The position numbers and the translations under genes were made by a program. From NCBI GenBank assembly GCA_031290405.1, contig JAITNO010000074.1, forward strand, positions 1 through 9,122: a stretch of DNA of 9,122 bases, in the 5' to 3' direction. The first letter of the stretch is position 1. Each line of letters begins with the position of its first letter. This DNA is from Spirochaetaceae bacterium (GTDB lineage Bacteria > Spirochaetota > Spirochaetia > Treponematales > Breznakiellaceae). The notes under the pieces were generated by a model that was not told the origin of the DNA, did no database searches, and saw only the letters and a list, made by a program, of their open reading frames with translations. Shown here piece after piece: positions 1-5,695 of the stretch.

Positions 1-159
1 TACGCCGACACGGCGAGCCCCTGGCACATGGCCTTCGACGGAACGGACGCGGGGATGCGCCTTTACATCGCCATGCGCTGGGAAAACCGCTCCGTGAGCG
101 GCGACAAAGACGCGGGCAAAGGCCCGTGGAGCGAAATCAAAAGCGTGATCATCCCGTAA
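1..159 (+). CDS. C-terminal end of an unidentified protein (partial)
   Basis: An open frame enters from the left edge and ends at TAA 157-159, giving 52 residues with no start in the window. The tail contains RLYIAMRWENRSV and ends GPWSEIKSVIIP. From memory this resembles the extreme C-termini of certain secreted or surface hypothetical proteins of spirochaetes and Bacteroidetes, in which an Arg-Trp-Glu-Asn strand and a Gly-Pro-Trp-Ser-Glu turn close a fibronectin type III-like sandwich. That likeness is recalled, not computed. The frame has no stop and ordinary codon use, so it is very probably real coding sequence. Function cannot be given from this fragment. The next gene starts 199 bases downstream, so the two are probably separately transcribed. 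Confidence 0.7.
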   Translation, partial: YADTASPWHMAFDGTDAGMRLYIAMRWENRSVSGDKDAGKGPWSEIKSVIIP

Positions 160-182
160 CAGGGGTCAAGGCGTCGGATGCC

Positions 183-252
183 GGCGGACATTCTTCCGCC
201 AAAAGCCCCCCAGCCCGGCTCGTGCGGCGTTGCCGCAGGCCGTGCGGGGGCT
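183..252. other. Nested hairpins in the 160-358 intergenic gap
   Basis: The 199-base gap holds no convincing gene. It contains a 6-bp hairpin (GGCGGA 183-188 with TCCGCC 195-200). Immediately after is a larger structure in which AGCCCCC (204-210) pairs with GGGGGCT (246-252), enclosing a second 6-bp hairpin (TGCGGC 223-228 with GCCGCA 232-237). No T-run follows, so this is not a standard rho-independent terminator, although it lies where one would be expected for the upstream gene. It could be a weak or rho-assisted terminator, or an mRNA 3' stabiliser. No good -35/-10 pair for the gene at 359 was found in the gap. Confidence 0.4.
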
Positions 253-358
253 GCCGCTTAAACAGTATTTTGCGCCGCGCGAGCGGCGACAAGAGAACGT
301 GCTCGTAGAGTGCGTATACAACTAAAGCCGCGCGGGCGTTAAGCGCGAAGGAAGTTAT

Positions 359-1600
359 ATGAAAAAAATGGTCTTATTGTGTGCATTCATGTCGGCGTCT
401 TTTGCCGTTCTTACGGCGCAAACGCCGGAGTCTTTTGACGATGCGCTCACCGAAGCGGCAAATCACCTCAAGGCATGGGAATTCAGGGCAAGCGACACGG
501 TGGTGGCGCTCCACTTTAAGGCGCCGACCCAGGCCCTCGCCGATTTTGCCATCGAACACTTAACCGATGCATTGGCCCGCGACCCCATGGGGAAAGTCGT
601 CGAAAAGCGAAACAGGCCCGCCGCCCTCTTAAAGATAAACAGCGCCGTCGACAGAGAACTGTCCGACGCGGAGGCGGCGTCCTACGGCCAAACCGCCGGG
701 GCGACGATAGCGCTTACCGGCGCCTTTTCGCCGAGCGGCGCCAACTGGAAACTGAGCCTCACGGCGGTTTCCGTCGCCAAAAGGAACGTCGTCTGGTCCG
801 ACGCCTACATCATCAGACCGAACGCCGCTTTTACCAAGCTTGCGACTCAGGCGGTGCCCGCGCCTGCGGTACAGACTCCCGCAGCGCCTGCGGTACAGAC
901 TCCCGCAGCGCCCGCGCCTGTAGCGTCAACGCCCGTTTCAGCCCCGATTGCGGCGCCCGCACCGGCGGCCGCACCGGCGAAGAACGGCGGCGACGCGTTC
1001 AGCGCACCAAGAGAAGACCTCAACACTTCGGAAAAACAGGCGCAGACCTTCAAAAGGTTTGGGGCATGGCTCGACAAGAATTACCCGAATATTGCCGTCT
1101 CGGAACTTACCAGCGAAAAATCATACGATAAAAACAAGCCCTATGAGGTGAGCTTTTCCTGGTCGCACACGGACAAGATCGACGTCGTTGCGGCGATGGC
1201 GAATTTCTATAAAACGCTCGCCGAACTTTCAAAAGATACCGCCTACATCGAGGCAATCAAAGAGGACAACAAGGGATACGCGCCGTCGGGCAAATTCCTC
1301 TATTATCCGACGACATACGCAAACAAAGACGAAAGCGTCGACTACAAGACATTCAAATCAGTAAGCGCCTTGAGCTACGCCTTCAACAACTACAACCGTC
1401 AGTTGGTGTGGGACATGGAGTTCAGTCTGATGGACAAAGCGGGCATCGTCATTGACGCCTACAAAACGTCTCTGCGCGTATCCGCTCCGCTTGGCAAACG
1501 AACCGAAAGCGGTTCGAACACCTTTACGATCTCCGAAGGCGCCTATCAAAACATGGCCGGCGTCGCATTGACAAAAATCACCATGCGGCATCAAAACTAG
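359..1600 (+). CDS. Secreted CsgG/LpoB-like protein with Pro/Ala linker and unidentified C-terminal domain
   Basis: A 413-aa protein whose start is set by the Shine-Dalgarno AAGGAAG (348-354), four bases before ATG 359. Residues 1-20 form a signal peptide (MKK, a hydrophobic core, then LTA|Q). Cys8 is too close to the N-terminus for a convincing lipobox, so a periplasmic or exported soluble protein is more likely than a lipoprotein. Residues about 45-150 have the order seen in CsgG/FlgO/LpoB-type domains: a VVALHF strand, a helix with AIEHLTDAL, a VVEKRN strand, a SDAEAASYGQTAGATIALTG segment and a closing strand around LTAVSVAKRNVVW. Residues about 165-208 are a Pro/Ala linker with an exact eight-residue duplication. 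Residues about 215-413 are a separate charged and aromatic domain I do not recognise. Such proteins usually act at the envelope in assembly or activation; the partner here is unknown. It is followed by ffs on the opposite strand. Confidence 0.85.
   Translation: MKKMVLLCAFMSASFAVLTAQTPESFDDALTEAANHLKAWEFRASDTVVALHFKAPTQALADFAIEHLTDALARDPMGKVVEKRNRPAALLKINSAVDRELSDAEAASYGQTAGATIALTGAFSPSGANWKLSLTAVSVAKRNVVWSDAYIIRPNAAFTKLATQAVPAPAVQTPAAPAVQTPAAPAPVASTPVSAPIAAPAPAAAPAKNGGDAFSAPREDLNTSEKQAQTFKRFGAWLDKNYPNIAVSELTSEKSYDKNKPYEVSFSWSHTDKIDVVAAMANFYKTLAELSKDTAYIEAIKEDNKGYAPSGKFLYYPTTYANKDESVDYKTFKSVSALSYAFNNYNRQLVWDMEFSLMDKAGIVIDAYKTSLRVSAPLGKRTESGSNTFTISEGAYQNMAGVALTKITMRHQN
862..909 (+). repeat. Exact 24-bp tandem duplication in the linker
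   Basis: Two identical 24-bp copies (862-885 and 886-909) each add the eight residues PAVQTPAA to the Pro/Ala linker of the CsgG/LpoB-like protein. The unit length is a multiple of three, so copy-number change would lengthen or shorten the linker without a frameshift. The perfect identity suggests a recent duplication. Confidence 0.9.
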
Positions 1601-1607
1601 GGGGTTG

Positions 1608-1638
1608 TTCGTTGCAACGAATGGCGGGTCTGCCCCGC
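1608..1638. other. Palindrome plus hairpin between two convergent genes
   Basis: A perfect 14-bp palindrome, TTCGTTGCAACGAA (1608-1621), starts eight bases after the stop of the + strand gene. It is followed by a short hairpin (GCGGG 1624-1628 with CCCGC 1634-1638). No T-run follows on the + strand. The structures sit where the + gene and the - strand ffs converge. They may help end the + transcript or block readthrough, but this is only inferred from position. Confidence 0.4.
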
Positions 1639-1641
1639 TGC

Positions 1642-1663
1642 AAAAAAAAAGCCCTGCTGAAGG
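1642..1663 (-). terminator. Rho-independent terminator of ffs
   Basis: Reading on the - strand, the 3' arm of the SRP RNA closing stem (CCTTCAGCAGGGC, 1663-1651) is followed directly by nine T residues (1650-1642). The arm pairs with the 5' end of the RNA (GTCCTGTTGAAGG) through 13 pairs, including two G-U wobbles. The terminal helix of the RNA therefore probably doubles as the terminator stem. Confidence 0.8.
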
Positions 1664-1758
1664 CTTGCCGCGGCGCAACAAGCATCCGCTTACCGTTGCT
1701 TCCTTCCGGACCTGGCGGGGTTGGGCGGCGCGTATTCGCACGGTTCCTTCAACAGGAC
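1651..1758 (-). ncRNA. ffs: Signal recognition particle RNA (4.5S, small bacterial type)
   Basis: The - strand carries the hallmark SRP domain IV sequence CAGGTCCGGAAGGAAGCAAC (1714-1695). It includes the GGAA tetraloop and the conserved asymmetric loop that binds the M domain of Ffh. The tetraloop lies at the centre of a fold about 108 nt long. The 5' end (GTCCTGTTGAAGG) pairs with the 3' end (CCTTCAGCAGGGC), closing a long hairpin as in E. coli 4.5S RNA. There is no room for an Alu domain, so this is the short type. The RNA works with Ffh and FtsY in co-translational targeting of membrane proteins. The ends are placed from the closing stem and from the promoter, which predicts +1 near 1758. 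An A9 tract on the + strand marks its 3' end. Identification is firm; the termini are good to a few bases. Confidence 0.95.
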
Positions 1759-1764
1759 GGGGCT

Positions 1765-1793
1765 AGTCTATGCAAGAAACGAAGTTCTGTCAA
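1765..1793 (-). promoter_or_regulatory. Sigma-70 type promoter of ffs
   Basis: On the - strand a perfect -35 TTGACA (1793-1788) is followed by exactly 17 bases and the -10 TAGACT (1770-1765). Counting seven bases on from the -10 places +1 at about 1758, which is where the closing stem of the SRP RNA begins. The independent agreement of promoter and RNA structure supports both. The first three bases of the -10 are also the stop codon of the degenerate reading frame upstream. Confidence 0.88.
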
Positions 1794-1948
1794 TTGCTTT
1801 GTCCGCGCGCGCGTTCCATTCGTCCGCCCGCTCAAACCGGTGCAGGAGGTCGTGAACCTCTTCGGGGCATTGGACGCCGCCGAAACGACCGTATCGGCGT
1901 CGGGGTTTCTATGCCCCATGATGGAGGTTTTTTCTGTTTGTTGTGCAT
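1768..1948 (-). pseudogene. Degenerate remnant of a DHH/Mn-pyrophosphatase-like gene
   Basis: A strong Shine-Dalgarno (AAGGAG, 1959-1954) precedes ATG 1948 by five bases. The frame opens MHNKQKK and then becomes unconvincing. One extra A in the A6 run that follows would join it to KTSIMGHRNPDADTVVSAA. GHRNPDAD is the N-terminal metal-binding motif of family II (Mn-dependent) inorganic pyrophosphatases and other DHH phosphoesterases. After VVSAA, near 1870, protein-like sequence resumes in the third frame (CPEEVHDLLHRFERADEW, then NARADKAIDRTSFLA) and ends at TAG 1770-1768. Again one added base would join them. The composite is only about 60 residues against several hundred for the family, so an internal deletion as well as frameshifts is implied. 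Sequencing error could explain the frameshifts but not the shortness. The tail could belong to a different gene. Confidence 0.45.
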
Positions 1949-2048
1949 GATTGCTCCTTGCATCGAGTATTCTGCATTCGATTTCCCGCATCAAGCGATG
2001 CTGAACGCGAAAGCTCGCCGGAGCAGCGCCTTCGTTGCGAGTGAAACT

Positions 2049-2363
2049 GACCCTACTCCGATTGAAACCGCACCAAACGCGATTAAGAACGCACCAAACG
2101 CGATTAAGAACGCACCAAACGCGATTAAGATTGCACCAATCTTAGGTAAGATTGCACCAATCGTAGGTAAGATTGCACCAATCTTAATCGAGTTTGCACC
2201 AATCTTAATCGAGTTTGCACCAATCTTAATCGAGACTGCACCAATCTTAATCGAGACTGCACCAATCTTAATCGAGTTTGCGCCAATCTTAATCGAGACT
2301 GCGCCAATCTTAATCGAGACTGCACCAATCTTAATCGGAACTGACCCAACTTCAACAGAAATT
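2049..2363. repeat. 21-bp tandem repeat array, 15 units
   Basis: Thirteen well-conserved 21-bp units fill 2070-2342 with no gaps, flanked by one degenerate unit on each side (2049-2069 and 2343-2363). The consensus of the later units is GCACCAATCTTAATCGAG plus TTT or ACT. The first three full units read GCACCAAACGCGATTAAGAA plus C or T, and two transitional units carry GGTAAGATT. At some junctions TAAGATTG-cac-CAATCTTA forms an 8-bp hairpin (2126-2144 and 2168-2186). The unit is a multiple of three and lacks stops, so several frames stay open. On the +, a 144-codon frame (1998-2432) reads API-LIE-T/F heptads. On the -, a GTG-started frame (2374-1991) reads IKIGAVS/IKIGANS heptads. Neither has a clear ribosome binding site, so I call the repeat rather than a gene. 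The surrounding 1949-2428 stretch shows nothing else convincing. Confidence 0.95.
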
Positions 2364-2385
2364 AACGTAGGCACACAAGGGAAGA

Positions 2386-2400
2386 GCGGGGAAGCCCCGC
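2386..2400 (-). terminator. Possible terminator hairpin after the M23 peptidase gene
   Basis: GCGGGG (2386-2391) and CCCCGC (2395-2400) form a perfect 6-bp GC stem with a 3-base loop, 28 bases past the stop codon of the - strand peptidase gene. On the - strand it is followed by a pyrimidine-rich TCTTCCCTT rather than a clean T-run, so termination strength is doubtful. Position and stem quality favour a transcript end for the recJ-peptidase unit. Confidence 0.45.
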
Positions 2401-2428
2401 GCCCGCCCCATAAAGCAAGACAGACGCG

Positions 2429-3421
2429 CTAGAAAAGCAGAGAGAGGATGAGGGCGCGGTCGAGGATGGGGCGGGCGACGAACGCGTCGGGGTCGGCGTT
2501 TTCCGTCGAGGCGCGGATTTCCCAGTGAAGGTGGGGGCCGGTGGAAAGTCCCGTCGAGCCCGACAGCCCGATAAGCTCCTCCGCGTCGACGATGGCGCCT
2601 TCTTTTACGTTGATGTTCTCAAGGTGATAATAGATCGAATACACACCCGGCAGATGCTCGATGATGATGGAGTTGCCCGTTACCATGCGCTCGCCTGCAA
2701 GCGCCACCCTGCCGCGGGCGCAGGCGCGCACTGCCGTGCCCTTGGGCACGGCATAGTCGATGCCCGCGTGCACCGCCGGATCGCTTTTGCCAGTGGCGTA
2801 TTGGAAGATCCTCCTGTCGCCAAAGAAGCTCGAGCGGCGCGTGTCGGCGGCAAGCGGCGGGACAAAGGGGCCCGTCGCATACACCGCGGAGCCCGTCGTG
2901 GACAGTATCGCCCACAGCCGCTCGGCTTCCGCCGTCTTCTTAGGGTCGCTCACCGTGCGAAGGCTCGTGTTGCCCGCATCCAACGGGATGACTTCCGAGG
3001 CAAAGCTGCGCGGAGCGATGACGCGGGGCGCCTGCGCGCGCACCGCCGCCCCCTCTTCGACTTTAACGAGCGCGGCGCCAGGCGCCGCCGTCGAAGGCGC
3101 CGCCAGAACTGCGGCAAGCGCCCCATGCCCCTCCTCGTCAAGCGGATACGCAAAGAACGCCGCCTGAGCCAGCTTCTTCCCCGCCTCGTTGTAGAGGGCG
3201 GCCTTTAGGCCCTCCCCGCCGCCTGCCTTCCCCCCTGGAAGCACGTAGACGACGGCGAAGGCCTCCCCCCCCGTCGCCTCCGCAGGGAGCGTCAAGAGGC
3301 GCGGCTCGCCGATTGCCGCCCAGCGGTCGGCCGGCGCGGCAGGCGCCTCCCCCGCACCCCTCGCATGGACCAACGCAATCAGCGCACAAGACGCAAAGAC
3401 GGCGCTGACAAACTTCTTCAT
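2429..3421 (-). CDS. Secreted M23 family metallopeptidase (LytM/lysostaphin type)
   Basis: A 330-aa protein. Residues 1-20 are a signal peptide (MKKFVSAVFASCALIALVHA). Residues about 35-190 are an Ala/Gly-rich region with beta-strand character and no clear assignment. The M23 domain spans about 195-315 and shows the full zinc site: H218 and D222 in HAGIDY, H266 in YYHLE, and H297 and H299 in GPHLHWE, together with the GTAVRA and GNSIIIEH strands. M23 enzymes cut peptide bonds in peptidoglycan cross-links or stems. With all ligands present it is probably active, acting in the periplasm on the cell wall. ATG 3421 is chosen because it begins the signal peptide and is preceded by GGGAAGGGGGAA; a longer in-frame extension to 3523 would overlap recJ. 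The gene starts 13 bases after the recJ stop, so co-transcription is likely. Confidence 0.9.
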   Translation of the reverse strand: MKKFVSAVFASCALIALVHARGAGEAPAAPADRWAAIGEPRLLTLPAEATGGEAFAVVYVLPGGKAGGGEGLKAALYNEAGKKLAQAAFFAYPLDEEGHGALAAVLAAPSTAAPGAALVKVEEGAAVRAQAPRVIAPRSFASEVIPLDAGNTSLRTVSDPKKTAEAERLWAILSTTGSAVYATGPFVPPLAADTRRSSFFGDRRIFQYATGKSDPAVHAGIDYAVPKGTAVRACARGRVALAGERMVTGNSIIIEHLPGVYSIYYHLENINVKEGAIVDAEELIGLSGSTGLSTGPHLHWEIRASTENADPDAFVARPILDRALILSLLF

Positions 3422-3434
3422 CGTTCCCCCTTCC

Positions 3435-5573
3435 CTAGTTCTTTTTTTCAAGGTCGATGATGACGAGCTGGGGAGTCTCTTGACCGTTAAAGAAGTTGCG
3501 CCGCACGACGAAGATTGCGTCAATCACGTCGCCGACCTTGAACCCTTCGCTTATCCTGTCGGCGGCCCCCCAGAAGAGCGACGGCCATTTATACTTGCCC
3601 GCGTCAAGCTTTAGCTTGACGTGCTTCGATTCCCTCCTGCCGATAAAGTCTATGTCGATGATTTTAAGGGAACGCGCCAGGAAGCTTATCTCCCTATTGC
3701 CCTTGCCAAAGGGCTCAAGCCGGTCGATGACCTTGAATATTTCGGGCGTCAGATAGGACAGGGGAAGCTCAGCGTCAACCTCGATAAACTCAGGCTCCGC
3801 GTTCAGCTCTATCGTTTGCGAAAAGTCTTTGAGGCGGGAGAGGAACTCATCCACATTCTCTTTCTTAAGGCTAAAGCCGGCCGCGTAGTTGTGCCCGCCG
3901 GAATCGATGAAGAGGTCGCGCCCCATTTCGAGGATGCCCTGCAAATCGTAGCCGCGCACCGAACGCATCGAGCCGGTTACAATGTCGTTGTTGTAGGACA
4001 ATATCAGCGACGGCAACTTGTACGCATTGCTTAAACGGTTGGCCATCCCTCCGGTAACGCCGCGCTTGATGTCGTCGCCGGCGGCGAAAGAAAGGTTGCC
4101 GAAAAACATATCCTTGTTCTCTTCCGCGCGCGGCTTCACCAGATCCCACGTGTTGTCGGCCAGGTCCCTGCGCTGGTCGTTGAGCATCTTTATCCGATTG
4201 ACGAGTTTGTCCCGCTCAAGCTTGTCGGTCTCCAGCAGCAGCTTAACCGGCGTGCCCGCCTCGCCCAGCCTGCCGGCGGAGTTTATCGCCGGCGTCAGCT
4301 GCCACGAGACGTCCGTCGAACAAAGGCGCGCAATGTTCAGGTTAAACTTGTAGATCAAATCAGAAATGCCCGAGCGCGGCTTCTTCAACAGAGCGGTCAA
4401 GCCGGCCTTCACGATGATGCGGTTTTCATCGACAAGCGGCATCAGGTCGGCAATCGTGCCGATGGCGGCAAGCTGCAGATCCTCGTCGTCGTCGCCGGCG
4501 AATATTTTTTCTTTCTTGCGCGCGTAGGAGACAAACAGATTGTAGAGCACCTGCGCCTCGCTGGGAGGCTTGGACGAATAGAGCGCAATGCGGGAAACAT
4601 CTTTAAGGCGCAGGAGGCTCTTCCCCTTCGTCTGCGGAATCTCTTCGGCGAAGAGGGGGGCCATGTCGAGCATGGCAAACTCGATGGAGCGGCCAAAGAT
4701 GCCTTCGCACATTTTCTTTTGCGCGGCGCCGTCGTAGACGCAAATCTGCTGACCTTCGAGGAAACGCGGCAGCCGCGTCGCGCCAATCTTTACCGCGCCG
4801 GGAACGATGGTTTCGCTCAAGCGGCTGGTCACGGCGAGGTTGCGTGTCTTGATGATTTCGATAAGGTACGAGTCGTCGTTCGCCGGCGAGACGTTAAAGA
4901 AGCAGAGCGGCTCGTTGTAGAAGGCGCTTCCCCGCGCGAAGCGCAGCGCGGAGACCAGCTTATACGCGACGCCGCAGCCGGCAAGGTCGGCAAACGGATA
5001 GAGAAACGCGCCGTCTTTCGTCAACTTGGGGTCGATGACGGTATGCGCTTCGGGCAGCCGTTCCTGGGGCTTGTGGTGGTCGGTAACGATGACGTCGATG
5101 TTCAACTCGTTTGCCCGCTTGACCTCTTCGAAGTCCGAGATGCCGCAGTCGACCGTTATAATCAGGCTGATGGAGTTGCGGCTTGCGAATTCGACGGCCT
5201 CCATCGAAAGGCCGTACGGCTCGTCGTATTCGGGCAACTTCCAGAAAACGTCGTCCGGGCTTTTGCACACGCCGCGCAAGAAGTGCGTTACGATGGTAAG
5301 GCTCGTAACGCCGTCGGTGTCGCGGTCGCCAAAGATAAGGATCTTCTCGCCTTCTTCGATGGCGGCGAGCACGCGCTCAACGGCGTCGTCCATTCCGTCA
5401 AGCTCAAAGGGGTTGCGGAGGTAGCGCTTGTCGCCCTCCAGGTAGTAAATCAAGTCTTCGCCGGCGGTAAGCCCCCGTCTAATCAGCACGGACGCCGAAC
5501 AAAGGTCGCATCCATATTTTGCCGCAATTTCCTTTACCAATTCGGGCGGCGCATCTTTTTTGTTCCATTTCAT
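3435..5573 (-). CDS. recJ: Single-stranded-DNA-specific exonuclease RecJ
   Basis: A 712-aa cytoplasmic protein of the DHH superfamily. RecJ degrades single-stranded DNA 5' to 3' in recombinational and mismatch repair. Visible motifs in order: DRDTDG (83-88) and TVDCG (140-144), supplying metal-binding Asp; DHH (165-167); GCGVAYK (199-205); IGTIADLMPL (371-380); NSAGRLG (431-437); and the DHHA1 signature GGHNYAAG (559-566). A C-terminal OB-like part runs from about 595 and includes EPFGKGN. The Asp and His residues of the catalytic site are intact. The stretch 211-368 between the DHH core and the IGTIADLMPL motif is about 158 residues, where E. coli RecJ has only a few tens, so there is an insert. 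ATG 5573 (MKWNKKD) is preferred: GAGG lies eight bases upstream, while the 19-residue extension to 5630 looks non-coding. It is transcribed away from the PilZ cluster and towards the M23 gene. Confidence 0.95.
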   Translation of the reverse strand: MKWNKKDAPPELVKEIAAKYGCDLCSASVLIRRGLTAGEDLIYYLEGDKRYLRNPFELDGMDDAVERVLAAIEEGEKILIFGDRDTDGVTSLTIVTHFLRGVCKSPDDVFWKLPEYDEPYGLSMEAVEFASRNSISLIITVDCGISDFEEVKRANELNIDVIVTDHHKPQERLPEAHTVIDPKLTKDGAFLYPFADLAGCGVAYKLVSALRFARGSAFYNEPLCFFNVSPANDDSYLIEIIKTRNLAVTSRLSETIVPGAVKIGATRLPRFLEGQQICVYDGAAQKKMCEGIFGRSIEFAMLDMAPLFAEEIPQTKGKSLLRLKDVSRIALYSSKPPSEAQVLYNLFVSYARKKEKIFAGDDDEDLQLAAIGTIADLMPLVDENRIIVKAGLTALLKKPRSGISDLIYKFNLNIARLCSTDVSWQLTPAINSAGRLGEAGTPVKLLLETDKLERDKLVNRIKMLNDQRRDLADNTWDLVKPRAEENKDMFFGNLSFAAGDDIKRGVTGGMANRLSNAYKLPSLILSYNNDIVTGSMRSVRGYDLQGILEMGRDLFIDSGGHNYAAGFSLKKENVDEFLSRLKDFSQTIELNAEPEFIEVDAELPLSYLTPEIFKVIDRLEPFGKGNREISFLARSLKIIDIDFIGRRESKHVKLKLDAGKYKWPSLFWGAADRISEGFKVGDVIDAIFVVRRNFFNGQETPQLVIIDLEKKN

Positions 5574-5614
5574 ATAGTAGCCTCGTAGGGGGAGTGTAGC
5601 ACATCGTGCAAAGA

Positions 5615-5670
5615 GGGGGGAGCCCCCCAAGTATGGATAATGCTTTGGACAAAGAGTTTAACTAAAACTC
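5615..5670. other. Inverted repeats in the recJ / 5696 divergent gap
   Basis: The 122-base gap between two divergent genes holds a G6-AG-C6 inverted repeat (5615-5628) and a perfect 6-bp inverted repeat, GAGTTT-aacta-AAACTC (5654-5670). Either could be an operator or an RNA hairpin near the 5' end of the divergent transcripts. I found no convincing -35/-10 pair for either direction. A GATAAT at 5636-5641 on the + strand lacks a matching -35. Confidence 0.4.
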
Positions 5671-5695
5671 GACGGCCAAATCACCGATACTCGTA

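Noticed and set aside
160..358. tRNA or small RNA in the first gap
   Set aside because: Hairpins are present but there is no cloverleaf, no T-loop consensus and no promoter-terminator pair.
2049..2363. CRISPR array
   Set aside because: The 21-bp units abut directly with no unique spacers.
1991..2374. 127-codon - strand gene of IKIGA heptads
   Set aside because: GTG start without a ribosome binding site, and open only because the 21-bp unit lacks stops. Kept as a possibility in the findings.
1770..2432. 220-codon + strand gene through the 21-bp array
   Set aside because: Its start overlaps the ffs promoter and its body is explained by the stop-free repeat. No ribosome binding site was found at the start or at the internal ATG 1998.
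2429..3523. Longer start for the M23 peptidase
   Set aside because: The extra 34 residues overlap the end of recJ in another frame, and the signal peptide begins at ATG 3421.
4719..5588. 289-codon + strand frame opposite recJ
   Set aside because: It is antisense to a certain recJ with all motifs, and is a by-product of GC-rich codon bias.
3435..5630. Longer start for RecJ
   Set aside because: The added 19 residues look non-coding, and ATG 5573 has a Shine-Dalgarno.
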